A stretch of DNA of 64,000 nucleotides from Fictibacillus aquaticus (GTDB lineage Bacteria; Bacillota; Bacilli; Bacillales; Fictibacillaceae), in NCBI RefSeq assembly GCF_002245695.1, contig NZ_NOII01000003.1, positions 620,001-684,000 on the forward strand, written 5' to 3'. Of the stretch, positions 6,651 to 15,079 are shown piece after piece. The notes beneath the pieces were generated by a model that was given only the letters and a program-made list of their open reading frames with translations, had not been told where the DNA came from and ran no database searches. How positions within the stretch are numbered: position 1 is the stretch's first letter; the number at the start of each line of letters is the position of its first letter. The position numbers and the translations under genes are program-made.

Positions 6651-8018
6651 TTAGTACAGGAACAGCATGAGTACGCTTGTTACAAGGCCGACCCAGATGC
6701 AGAGGATGAAGCAGTAGCCCATAATGTCTTTGATTTTAAGTCCGAGAACACCTAACAATGGAAGTGCCCAGAATGGCTGGATCAGGTTGGTCCAAGCATC
6801 GCCCCAGCCAACAGCCATTGCGATGGTAGCAGGGTCGACGCCAAGCTCCATACCGGCTGGGACTTGAAGCGGTCCTTGCAGTGCCCATTGTCCTCCGCCT
6901 GACGGAGCGAGCAGGTTTACAAGTCCTGCTGACCAGTATGTGAAGATATCAAAGGTTGATTTTGATGAGATGGACGTCATCCATTCAATGATGTTTGCTC
7001 CCATTCCAGAGCTAGCTAGCACAGCAATAATTCCTGCATAGAACGGGAATTGCAGGATAATCGGCGATATGGATTGCGTCGCTTCTTTAAATCCTTGTGA
7101 AAAATTGTTCAGCGAGCCGTGCAGCAGCAAGCCAAGCGATAGGAAGAAGATATTTATAATGTTCAGATCAAGACTGCGACCGTTCGTGAATTCATATCCG
7201 CAATACACGACGCCAATCGCACCGAGGACGATGCCTAAAAATGGCGTCCATTCTAATTTTTCTGCAAAGGTAAGATTCTTTTTGTCTGGTTTTACTGTGA
7301 CTGTTTGTACGGTTTCGGTGTTTTGATAGCTGATTATATTCTTTTTAGGAGCCATGAGCAGTATCACTATTGGCATCGTTATAAGCAGAGCTAAGAAAAT
7401 AGTGACAGTGGAGAAGCTGAAAATGGTTTCTGATGTTGGGATTACACCCATCACGCTGGCAAGGAAGTGATCTTCTGTTGCAATGGTTAGACCGATCGAG
7501 CTGGAAAGCCCGGCGCTGTATAGCGCTGTTGGCGCATAAGCCGCAGCGACAAGGAGAGGGAAATGTGCTTTTGCGTTCTTGGATGCGACCTCTTTTGCCA
7601 TGATTGCACCGACAACAACGGCCAGTCCCCAGTTGATGTAGTAGGCGAGTGCACTGATCAGGAACGTTAGGACGTATGCTTTTTGCGGTGTGTTCGCAAG
7701 ACGTGCCACGACCTGAAGGCCCTTATTGATGAAAGGTACACTCGCTAAGGTCATACCCGTGACCATGAGGAGCACCATTTGCATAGTGAACGCTAAATAC
7801 GTCCAGAAGCCGTCACCCCATGATTTAAGGATCGGCATCGGTTCAGAAGGATTCATAAAAAAGGCCACAATAAATACAAATAGGGTGAGCAATACCGCGA
7901 TAACAAATGCATCAGGCACATACTTGTTCGACCATCTCGACAGCACATTCGCTGTCCTTGTTAACAGAGATTCTTTTCCGCTTTTTTCTTGCACAACATC
8001 TACACCTGGCTGGCTCAT
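6651..8018 (-). CDS. atoE: Short-chain fatty acid transporter, AtoE family
   Basis: 455 residues, about ten to twelve membrane helices, close to the family's usual length. Family signatures seen by eye include NKYVPDAFVIAVLLT near the N-terminus, INWGLAVVVGAIMAKEVA, and LLAPSGGGQWALQGP followed by AWTNLIQPFWALPLLG. AtoE carriers take up acetoacetate or butyrate-type acids across the cytoplasmic membrane. No catabolic genes (CoA-transferase or thiolase) are adjacent, so the substrate remains open. The gene is flanked on both sides by long-loop palindromes. A TTAAACA-N2-TGTTTAA operator-like site lies upstream at 8111. Confidence 0.9.
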   Translation of the reverse strand: MSQPGVDVVQEKSGKESLLTRTANVLSRWSNKYVPDAFVIAVLLTLFVFIVAFFMNPSEPMPILKSWGDGFWTYLAFTMQMVLLMVTGMTLASVPFINKGLQVVARLANTPQKAYVLTFLISALAYYINWGLAVVVGAIMAKEVASKNAKAHFPLLVAAAYAPTALYSAGLSSSIGLTIATEDHFLASVMGVIPTSETIFSFSTVTIFLALLITMPIVILLMAPKKNIISYQNTETVQTVTVKPDKKNLTFAEKLEWTPFLGIVLGAIGVVYCGYEFTNGRSLDLNIINIFFLSLGLLLHGSLNNFSQGFKEATQSISPIILQFPFYAGIIAVLASSGMGANIIEWMTSISSKSTFDIFTYWSAGLVNLLAPSGGGQWALQGPLQVPAGMELGVDPATIAMAVGWGDAWTNLIQPFWALPLLGVLGLKIKDIMGYCFILCIWVGLVTSVLMLFLY

Positions 8019-8110
8019 TCAGACATCAATCTCCTTCCGCAAGTAAAATTTTGTCAATCTATGATAACTTCTTTAAAAGAAGGCGATACCCTTTCTAAAA
8101 GATCACTATT

Positions 8111-8126
8111 TTAAACAAATGTTTAA
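8111..8126. promoter_or_regulatory. Operator-like palindrome TTAAACA-N2-TGTTTAA
   Basis: A perfect seven-base inverted repeat about 93 bases upstream of the AtoE-type transporter start. The same arms recur at 9154-9169, which suggests a site for one regulator. The size resembles TetR-family operators, but no such regulator is encoded nearby. Confidence 0.45.
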
Positions 8127-8184
8127 TTACTGCATGTATATGCTTGATGGCGAAAGACAGAACAAGCTGCTGGTTAACATAATT

Positions 8185-8250
8185 GGGGTACGGTACCATT
8201 CTCTCACTGCGGGTAGAACACCCGGATGAGGAGAAATGGTACCGTACCCC
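8185..8250. repeat. GGTACC-core palindrome, long-loop form (type TAC)
   Basis: GGGGTACGGTACCATT and AATGGTACCGTACCCC (with one base of slack) surround an inner GGGTAGAACACCC hairpin that matches the one in the 6573 unit. It sits between divergent genes, so it is unlikely to be simply a terminator. Confidence 0.85.
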
Positions 8251-8330
8251 GTTCTTTGAATTAACCCTGTTTTGTAAATATTTTCATGTTGGCATATAGT
8301 AGAATAAAAGTCATTTTTGGGAGTATACAA

Positions 8331-8972
8331 GTGAAAAAGAGAGCAATGATATTCGGGGTAATCTGCAATTCTATTATTTTCTTGGTGCTGTTTAACAGCT
8401 GCGAAATCTTTCTGGGGAACAAGACGAAAGCAGAACGAGAGGCAGCGGCGCATTTAAAGGAGAAATACGGTAAGGAGTTTGTAATTGCTGATGTAAAATA
8501 TCAATTTGGAAATAACACCACTTACATTGAGGCTTATCCGAAAGGTCATCCGGAAGAACGGTTTAGAATGGAAGGAATTAATGATTATTATGGAGTCGTG
8601 CGCCTGGTTTCTCCCGAGCTTGTTCAACTGAGGGAAATGCCTGTGATATTTAGTTGCACTCCACATAGTAAATCGGGAAAGATGGATAATAAAAGATACG
8701 ACCAGATGGGTTTTAGCTTATTTGTGGCGGTGGTAGATGAGAAAGCCGAGCAAAAGGTCATAGCAGAACTCGTTCGTATTCGAGAGAAGTTCAATCATTT
8801 TGGCAGTGTAAAGTTTGAAGTGGCTGTAAAGAAATTGGATGTAAAAACAGAGGCAAATGACTATCATCAACTGATGGAAGATCACAAGAGCGCTTTTGAA
8901 CTGTATTGCAGCGACTCAATTGAAGGAGAGTTGCAGAATAAGCCTAGATGCAGTGATGTGATTGTTAAGTGA
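8331..8972 (+). CDS. Putative lipoprotein
   Basis: I choose the GTG at 8331 because GGGAG lies seven bases upstream and it gives a clean signal peptide: basic VKKR start, hydrophobic core, then LFNSC as a plausible lipobox. The earlier ATG at 8286 has no ribosome site. It is 213 residues with a hydrophilic alpha/beta domain carrying EYGKEF-like and GHPEERFRMEGINDYYG segments, of a kind seen in Bacillus DUF1433-type or similar lipoproteins. The assignment is not firm. Confidence 0.55.
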   Translation: MKKRAMIFGVICNSIIFLVLFNSCEIFLGNKTKAEREAAAHLKEKYGKEFVIADVKYQFGNNTTYIEAYPKGHPEERFRMEGINDYYGVVRLVSPELVQLREMPVIFSCTPHSKSGKMDNKRYDQMGFSLFVAVVDEKAEQKVIAELVRIREKFNHFGSVKFEVAVKKLDVKTEANDYHQLMEDHKSAFELYCSDSIEGELQNKPRCSDVIVK

Positions 8973-9367
8973 TGAGGAACGTTATTTTATTGGGTAGTCT
9001 CTGTTGATTGGATAAGTATTGCTCGTTTCTTTAGAAAGTTTATAAGAAACTGGAGTAAGAAGAAAAAGCTATTGATAGCTGTGGCGCTGTTTAGCGAGCG
9101 AGCCGCTGGATGTGTGGTCTAGTTGGTTTTATTTAGAAATACTATTCTAGTCCTTAAACACTTGTTTAAATTATTTTTATTTTTAGCTCGTAGAATGGTG
9201 AAGCCGACCTGTTTCTGTTATCACTTTCCTATACTATAACTTGAAATTCACTACTATTCCTTACTCTGTATTATCTTCCAATACATAATAATCTCCATTT
9301 GAAAATTTTTATTTTCGCCGATATTAAGAGATATCGACATAAAGGTAAGGAGAGGGAGTCACTAAGT
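8973..9367. other. Gene-free stretch of 395 bp
   Basis: AT-rich, with no supported reading frame or RNA fold. The only ordered element I see is the TTAAACACTTGTTTAA palindrome at 9154-9169. Leader and ribosome site of the NERD gene occupy the right end. Confidence 0.5.
9154..9169. promoter_or_regulatory. Operator-like palindrome TTAAACA-N2-TGTTTAA (second copy)
   Basis: Arms identical to the site at 8111-8126, differing only in the two central bases. It lies 199 bases upstream of the NERD-domain gene. Confidence 0.4.
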
Positions 9368-10072
9368 ATGCTGAATTTTTTTCTTCGTAAAAAAGCAGAT
9401 CAATTTTTAAAAACTGTCGAGGAAACTATAATCCCCAATAATAAGCAAGCAGTACGTAAAGGGGAGCTAGGTGAATACAAAATTGATTTACAACTCAGCC
9501 AGTTCCCAAAAAATTATCGTTATTTAAGTGACTTGTTAATTAAAAACCCAAAATCATTTACTGGGTATTCTCAAATTGATAATGTCCTCATTAGCCCATT
9601 TGGAATTTTTGTCATTGAATCAAAGAATTATCAAGGTACAGTTTATGGTGGAAAAACCAGAAAAACATGGAGTGTCAACGGGAAATTTAACGTTGGTAAT
9701 CCGCTGGCTCAAAATTACGGACATATAAGGGCACTTGCAGCTTGTTTAGATGAAAAATATGAAAATTTGTTCATCTCAATTATTGCTTTTACGAAAAGAT
9801 CCCGTGTGAAGGTAGAGCCTGAACTAAGAAAAATAACGTCCAATGAACTTGTAATTTACGATATTGAGCTCACAGAGTTTATTAAACGAAAAGAAGCTTC
9901 TAATAAATCAGAAAGCAAATTACCTTTGCTGTACGATAATGAAATTGAAGAGGCGTTTAGAAGTTTTACAGAAGCGAATATTGTAGATTTAGAGATCAAA
10001 GGAAAGCATGTGAGTGAAATAGCTAAGAAAAAAAGCAACTCAGTAACACGGTTTGGCTCAAGACAGTTTTAG
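9368..10072 (+). CDS. NERD-domain (nuclease-related) protein
   Basis: I take the ATG at 9368, which follows AAGGAGAGGGAG; an earlier in-frame start at 9299 lacks a ribosome site. It is 234 residues. The NERD core is clear: KGELGEYKIDLQL, then SQIDNVLISPFGIFVIESKNYQGTVYG (the PD-(D/E)xK-like D...ESK motif), and GNPLAQNYGHIRAL. NERD proteins are predicted nucleases or DNA-associated proteins related to restriction endonucleases. The C-terminal 60 residues are charged and have no known domain. Confidence 0.85.
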   Translation: MLNFFLRKKADQFLKTVEETIIPNNKQAVRKGELGEYKIDLQLSQFPKNYRYLSDLLIKNPKSFTGYSQIDNVLISPFGIFVIESKNYQGTVYGGKTRKTWSVNGKFNVGNPLAQNYGHIRALAACLDEKYENLFISIIAFTKRSRVKVEPELRKITSNELVIYDIELTEFIKRKEASNKSESKLPLLYDNEIEEAFRSFTEANIVDLEIKGKHVSEIAKKKSNSVTRFGSRQF

Positions 10073-10080
10073 TGTAATGA

Positions 10081-10102
10081 TAGGCAGGAATGCGCCTGCC
10101 TA
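10081..10102. terminator. Hairpin between convergent genes
   Basis: TAGGCAGG and CCTGCCTA form a perfect eight-base stem with a six-base loop, followed by a weak T-run. It lies between convergent stops at 10072 and 10144. Confidence 0.7.
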
Positions 10103-10143
10103 TTGATTTTATGTCTTTTTGGTTTGGATATTGTGAACTGTTT

Positions 10144-11787
10144 TTAATTAACTACCGGCCTCACCCAAAGCTTTGAAAAGTCCACATACCCAAAGTGCTT
10201 GATCTGGACGTTCATGAGTTCAGAGGAGAAAGGAATCTGGCGTTTTTCTGAGTAGATCGGAATCATGATGGATTCCTGAGCCAGGAGTTTCTCAAGCTCG
10301 GCATTCAATGCGGGCCAAGCTTCAAAGGGCGTTGTGGTATAGGAATCTAGTATTTTTCCGATGGATTGCTCTGAATTTACAATCATCTTCAACGGAGAGT
10401 ATCCATTTTTAACAAAATTATAGAAAGAAAACTCCTCGTTCAGCTCAAAAATCTCCCCATGAATAAATAGGTCTGCCTGCAGGTTCGCGCCTCTTCTTGT
10501 CAGTGATTCTCTAAACGTCAGCGACAGCACTTCTACTGGAACGCCTTCCTTTTCCAAGCACTCTATCAGCCAATCGGTTGTACTCTTTGTATGCTCGGTT
10601 GTCCTGATAACAATCGGTTTTGTGAAAATAGGCCGGGTTACTTCAGGCAGGGAGCAAGGTTCGCTGTTGCGGCAGATACGGTCGCTTGCCGAAGCACGCG
10701 GTTCAAAGGTGCCGATCGTATGCCTGTTTTTTGCAATAATAGCGTGAATATAATCGCGGATCTCCTTTCGCTGAATGTCGGAATCACGGAAGATGTTCAT
10801 GATGACAACTCCAAAACCTGAGCTGCTTTCGACCTGGAAAGTAGAGTGCTTCTCCTCCTCGAGAGCAGAATGATAGATCATGTCAAACGTTTCAGGCACT
10901 TGGACAAACTCCACGGCATCGAGCAGTGGGCGCTCCTGAAAATAGTCGCTAAAGGCGGTAAGAGTGGTTTTCTTCTCATTATTTTCACTGATGTGAAAAG
11001 CACCTGTCCCAAGCAGCTGGCCGTTATTTTCCTTATAGATGCTGCAGTTAAACGAACCGAGTATGTGGAGGCAATAGCTGCAGCCGCTAGGGAAATGAAT
11101 GTCCACGACAAGTGGGGCAGGGGCTGTGATTGCCTCCACCGGTGACCAGATATCACGATAAAAATGGTGAACACGAAGTTTTTCTAAGCAATTAACGACG
11201 TCATTTGAAGTCAAAATGGAGCCATCGTGGAATGCGATGTCCTTTTTCAAATATAGCCGCAAACGGGTTGGTGTCACTTCCCAGCTATGAGCAATTTCTG
11301 GCAAAATAGCATCAGTCTCTGTCATTGTAATGAGCCGGTTGTAAACATTCGCCACAATACGGGCGCTGTGCGCATCGGTCGCTTCAACCGGGTGAGTTGT
11401 GATGAACGGACGGCGGCGCGGGACGATCAGCCGGTCATCGCTTTGCTGGATATAACCGAATTTCGTGTGAAACTTATTCATCAAGCGCAGACGGCATGCA
11501 TCTGACCAGTCGTAGAGCAGGTACTTGCTCGCGTGTTCGACCGGCTCTTCATCGAGCATCTTCAGCATCTGCTCCTCATAAATTTGTTCGACTTCTTTAT
11601 GCCATTCCAATTGTGAGGCATTGCCCCGTCCCCGGCCGGCGGTATATTTTAGCCAGCCTTCAGCAGACCACCGCTGTAAGTGGCGGGTCGTCTGTTTTGT
11701 GCTCAGCTCGAGCGTTTCTGCGGCTGTCTCAATTTTGATGCTCCCAGATGGAAAGTGGCGCCATAGTGCCAACAGATTTTTATCCAT
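10144..11787 (-). CDS. SgrR-like regulator (HTH plus extracellular-solute-binding type 5 domain)
   Basis: I take the ATG at 11787, which has AGGAGAG upstream; an in-frame ATG at 11814 has none. It is 547 residues. The N-terminal winged HTH (AAETLELSTKQTTRHLQRW) is followed by a SgrR-like linker and an SBP_bac_5 periplasmic-binding fold (HSWEVTPTRLRLYLKKDIAF, HDGSILTSNDVVNCLEKLR). No signal peptide is present, so it is a cytoplasmic regulator that senses a ligand through a binding-protein fold. It is divergent from an MFS transporter, the same pairing as SgrR with the sugar-efflux pump SetA in enterics. It probably controls that transporter. Confidence 0.85.
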   Translation of the reverse strand: MDKNLLALWRHFPSGSIKIETAAETLELSTKQTTRHLQRWSAEGWLKYTAGRGRGNASQLEWHKEVEQIYEEQMLKMLDEEPVEHASKYLLYDWSDACRLRLMNKFHTKFGYIQQSDDRLIVPRRRPFITTHPVEATDAHSARIVANVYNRLITMTETDAILPEIAHSWEVTPTRLRLYLKKDIAFHDGSILTSNDVVNCLEKLRVHHFYRDIWSPVEAITAPAPLVVDIHFPSGCSYCLHILGSFNCSIYKENNGQLLGTGAFHISENNEKKTTLTAFSDYFQERPLLDAVEFVQVPETFDMIYHSALEEEKHSTFQVESSSGFGVVIMNIFRDSDIQRKEIRDYIHAIIAKNRHTIGTFEPRASASDRICRNSEPCSLPEVTRPIFTKPIVIRTTEHTKSTTDWLIECLEKEGVPVEVLSLTFRESLTRRGANLQADLFIHGEIFELNEEFSFYNFVKNGYSPLKMIVNSEQSIGKILDSYTTTPFEAWPALNAELEKLLAQESIMIPIYSEKRQIPFSSELMNVQIKHFGYVDFSKLWVRPVVN

Positions 11788-11887
11788 TACATATCTCTCC
11801 TGATAAGTGGACATTTTTTATGAAACTGTCTATTTTTAACTATCTTAGTCTAGTTTAACATAAAGGAAGAAAAAGGGAGGGAACAAC

Positions 11888-13144
11888 ATGGGATGGAGAG
11901 AATATCCGCAAAACATTAAGGTCCGCCTGATCACGGCGTTCTTTAACCGTGCTGTTTCGTCGGCTGTTATGCCGTTTATGGCACTATTCTTCGCACAAGA
12001 AAAGGGGAAAATCTGGGCCGGGACATTTCTGATCCTGACCGTGGCTGTAGGGTTTGTCGTCAACTTGATCGGCGGCTATATTTCTGACCGTTTTCACCGT
12101 AAAAAAGTACTTATGATGACTTCAGTGTTAAGTGCGATGATGTTCTTAACGATGACAATCAGCTTGCTGCCTGAAGATAACCTGATCTGGCTGTTCGCCT
12201 TCGCGTACACGTCGTTTATCGTAACGAGCAGCTTAGGCCGGCCGGCGATGCATGCGATTATCATGGATTCCACAACACCAGAAAATCGAAAAGAAGTATA
12301 CACACTTGATTATTGGATGACGAATCTTTCTATGGCCATTGGTACTGCGCTTGGGGGATTGCTGTATCAGAGCCATCAGGTTGAGCTGTTTATGATGCTT
12401 TCGGTGACATCCCTATCAGTTCCGATCGCGTACTACATCTGGCTGAAGGAAGAATCTCACTTCATTTTGCAGCAAAAGCATCAAAACGTCGTGATGGACA
12501 TGATTCAAAACTACAGAATCGCATTCCGTGACAGTGCGTTTGTAAAAGTGGTGCTCGGTTCGACGTTTATCTTTTCCGCTGAATTCACATTGAACAGTTA
12601 CATCGGCATCCGGCTGGCGGAAACATTTCAGACAGTTAATCTAGGAGATTTTGAGATTAGCGGTGTGAGGATGCTGAGTATGATGAACGTCCAGAACATG
12701 CTGTTTGTAGTATGCTTCACGTTTTTGATTAACCGAATCACTGATAAATTTGATAAAAGAAAAATGTTCATCTTTGGACTGCTGCTGTATGGAATTGGAT
12801 ATTCTACGGTTACATCAGCTAACGTCTGGTATGTGCTCGTCATGTTTAATGTGATCGCGACGCTCGGCGAACTGATTTATTCACCGATAAAAGAAAGCGA
12901 AAAAGCGAACATGATTCCAGACGACAAGCGAGGTTCCTATTCTGCATTCGCGAACCTGTCGTTCAGCGGAGCCGATCTGCTGGCAAGGTCGAGCATCATA
13001 ATCGGAACATTCCTCGTACCAACGATGATGTCGGTTTACATGGGAATTATCATTTTCACAGGAGCAGTGTTCATCTATTCCGGGTTCTTTTTAAGAGAGC
13101 GGGTGAGGGCAGGGGCAGCTGCAGCTGCAGAGAAGGCGATTTAG
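11888..13144 (+). CDS. MFS transporter
   Basis: 418 residues and about twelve membrane helices, with GGYISDRFHRKKVLM as the loop 2-3 signature of the major facilitator superfamily. ATG follows GGGAGGGAACAAC. The gene is transcribed divergently from the SgrR-like regulator, 100 bases apart, so its substrate is probably the ligand of that regulator (a sugar or peptide efflux role by analogy to SetA). The C-terminus is Ala-rich, and the palindrome at 13156 follows. Confidence 0.85.
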   Translation: MGWREYPQNIKVRLITAFFNRAVSSAVMPFMALFFAQEKGKIWAGTFLILTVAVGFVVNLIGGYISDRFHRKKVLMMTSVLSAMMFLTMTISLLPEDNLIWLFAFAYTSFIVTSSLGRPAMHAIIMDSTTPENRKEVYTLDYWMTNLSMAIGTALGGLLYQSHQVELFMMLSVTSLSVPIAYYIWLKEESHFILQQKHQNVVMDMIQNYRIAFRDSAFVKVVLGSTFIFSAEFTLNSYIGIRLAETFQTVNLGDFEISGVRMLSMMNVQNMLFVVCFTFLINRITDKFDKRKMFIFGLLLYGIGYSTVTSANVWYVLVMFNVIATLGELIYSPIKESEKANMIPDDKRGSYSAFANLSFSGADLLARSSIIIGTFLVPTMMSVYMGIIIFTGAVFIYSGFFLRERVRAGAAAAAEKAI

Positions 13145-13155
13145 TTAACATAATG

Positions 13156-13184
13156 GGGGTACGGTACCTTTAGTACCGTACCCC
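13156..13184. repeat. GGTACC-core palindrome (type TAC)
   Basis: GGGGTACGGTACC and GTACCGTACCCC with a TTTA loop, 11 bases after the MFS stop. The left flank GTTAACATAATG matches those of the units at 6573 and 8185. Confidence 0.9.
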
Positions 13185-13234
13185 AATCGGCTTTTATTTC
13201 CATAAAATCACACGTTTTCGGGGGACGGTTTTAA

Positions 13235-13630
13235 GTGAAAAAATTTATCTTTTGGAGCTGGATATTATTATCTTTAACAATATCTACGTTCGTTTGTTTA
13301 TCGAGTAAGCCAATTCGAGATGAATACTTTCCTAGCCTGCTTGATTACATAAACAGTGCTTTCTTTCTCGCTGGTGGAGCAGTAATGATCAGTTCTCTTT
13401 CTTGTATCATTTTTATTTGTTTTAAAAACAAAAGAATTAAAGTGGCTTTGATCAGTGTCTTAGTAATAATTATGGCATTCTACTTTGTGCATGTTTTCCA
13501 ATCAATGTTTTCGCTTTATATATTGATAGTAGAAGCAAGTTTCATTTTATTTACTGTGAGCTCAGTTCATTTTTTTCTTACCTATTTTATAGGGAAAACA
13601 ACTTTGAAAATATCTCTTATTAAAGAATAG
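13235..13630 (+). CDS. Hypothetical membrane protein (four TM)
   Basis: 131 residues with GTG start and GGGGGA upstream. There are four hydrophobic segments, with a short external loop (SKPIRDEYFPSLLDYINSAF) after the first. Size and topology resemble small DUF3899-type Bacillus membrane proteins, though I cannot confirm this. A strong terminator follows. Confidence 0.55.
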   Translation: MKKFIFWSWILLSLTISTFVCLSSKPIRDEYFPSLLDYINSAFFLAGGAVMISSLSCIIFICFKNKRIKVALISVLVIIMAFYFVHVFQSMFSLYILIVEASFILFTVSSVHFFLTYFIGKTTLKISLIKE

Positions 13631-13670
13631 CAAAAGAACTATCAATATAAGATTTGGAAATAACATTGAA

Positions 13671-13700
13671 AATGACCAGATGTTTGTCTGGTCGTTTTTT
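13671..13700 (+). terminator. Intrinsic terminator
   Basis: GACCAGA and TCTGGTC stem, then a run of seven T, 40 bases after the stop of the four-TM protein. Confidence 0.85.
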
Positions 13701-13737
13701 ATTATATCTTTATACAATTATAAGTTTGCTTTACCAT

Positions 13738-14433
13738 CTATAGTTTGAATCCATCGAACAACGGACCGCCTAACGGAGCGTATATTTCATGGACTAAGTC
13801 GACGAATGGTTGTTTATTTCGATTTTGATAATACTCATTTAATGTGCTGAAGTACCGTGCAGACAATGCTTCATCATACATTTTAAGCGTTCTAACTAAT
13901 CCTTTTCCGCGGCCGATCCACTGATGGTTGTAACGAAGAATGAATTCAGCAACCTGAATGGACAGCAGATTAAGGGTAATCATAGCTTCATCCTCATTTT
14001 TCGAATCTGCAAAATCATCAAGCAAATCAAAGACAAAATAACGTGACGACTGAATAAATTCAGGTGTTAACGCTTTTGGTCCTTCATTTAAATAATCTCT
14101 GGCATGCTGTTTAATGGAGTCAATGACAGGGTGTTCTTTCAAAACAAGTCCGTCTCTGATCATATTGGCTAAAACAGGTCGTCCGCTTTGTTTTTCTTTC
14201 GCAAAGTACTCTATGTAAGAAGAATGGTTATGAACAAACGATTCAATTTTCCAATCATATCGTTCATAGCTTTCTCGTGTATTAGGTCGATCTTCGTAAA
14301 AGACGATAATATCCAAATCGGAACTCGCTGTTGCTAATCCCTTTGATACACTGCCAGCTAATAAGGCAAACTGACAATCTTCATGGAACTCTTCGATAAA
14401 ACGCTTTGCTGCAAGAATAGGATTTAACTTCAT
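13738..14433 (-). CDS. Nucleotidyltransferase-fold protein
   Basis: 231 residues. GSVSKGLATASSDLDIIVF near residue 28 is the GSxxxG...SDxD catalytic motif of the pol-beta-like nucleotidyltransferase superfamily, as in aminoglycoside or minimal nucleotidyltransferases. The C-terminal half is helical (LNLLSIQVAEFILRYNHQWIG), as in ANT-type enzymes. It could modify a small molecule or a protein. No partner HEPN gene is adjacent, so it is not an obvious MNT/HEPN toxin-antitoxin. Confidence 0.75.
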   Translation of the reverse strand: MKLNPILAAKRFIEEFHEDCQFALLAGSVSKGLATASSDLDIIVFYEDRPNTRESYERYDWKIESFVHNHSSYIEYFAKEKQSGRPVLANMIRDGLVLKEHPVIDSIKQHARDYLNEGPKALTPEFIQSSRYFVFDLLDDFADSKNEDEAMITLNLLSIQVAEFILRYNHQWIGRGKGLVRTLKMYDEALSARYFSTLNEYYQNRNKQPFVDLVHEIYAPLGGPLFDGFKL

Positions 14434-14593
14434 ACTTTTGTCCTCCGTAGTACTTAAACTGTTAAGATAGGAATTTCGACAAATTCTTGGCGTTGCCTTG
14501 TTTACAACTCGCTGTTTAAGAAAGAGGATAATCTAATAGCTTAACGGAATATTGAATAATGTAGTAACTGGACAGGATCGGGGTAATGATGAA

Positions 14594-15013
14594 ATGAAAT
14601 TTAACACCATTGTTTTTGAAGACTGGTTTGAGATAGATTTACCTGAAAAATGGGAGTTGGAAGAAGAAGAAGACCTCCTTACATTCTACGATACGGTTGA
14701 TGGAAGAGGAGCGCTTCAAATTTCTTGTTTTAATATAGTAGAACAAAGAGCAGCCGATGAAATTGCAATGGAACACTTGAACGATGTTATTGAGCAATTT
14801 GAGATCAATATTAATCGTAATACGAAGAAGATTATTGAGACACCTTACAGCACTATTGCTTTAACGGCAGGAACTTCTCCTGAAAAGGATTTTGTGAAGA
14901 TTTGGATTATTGTTCTTAAAAATAGAATGCTGTTATGTACTTACATTAGCGACCAAAAATCAAGGGAATTATCCACTGCTGAGGATATTATTTATAGTAT
15001 CCAGCCAGCCTAA
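14594..15013 (+). CDS. Hypothetical protein (DUF3805-like)
   Basis: I take the ATG at 14594; the frame is open from a TTG at 14552 with no ribosome site. About 139 residues and no signal peptide. The sequence FEIDLPEKWELEEEEDLLTF then GALQISCFNI resembles small Bacillus proteins annotated DUF3805; this is from memory. Cytoplasmic and acidic, function unknown. A palindrome lies between it and the convergent carboxypeptidase. Confidence 0.5.
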   Translation: MKFNTIVFEDWFEIDLPEKWELEEEEDLLTFYDTVDGRGALQISCFNIVEQRAADEIAMEHLNDVIEQFEININRNTKKIIETPYSTIALTAGTSPEKDFVKIWIIVLKNRMLLCTYISDQKSRELSTAEDIIYSIQPA

Positions 15014-15030
15014 TCGAATTTAGACGATAA

Positions 15031-15077
15031 AACTAACCGGGGTCCGGTACCATTTTGGTACCGGACCCCGGTTAGTT
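15031..15077. repeat. GGTACC-core palindrome (type TCC), between convergent genes
   Basis: Arms AACTAACCGGGGTCCGGTAC and its complement surround CATTTTG. The outer stem ACTAACC is shared with the unit at 28311. Both convergent genes end within 20 bases, and a weak T-run follows, so it probably terminates both transcripts. Confidence 0.9.
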
Positions 15078-15079
15078 CT

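Noticed and set aside
13738-14433. MNT/HEPN toxin-antitoxin system
   Set aside because: The nucleotidyltransferase is too long for a minimal MNT and there is no adjacent HEPN gene.
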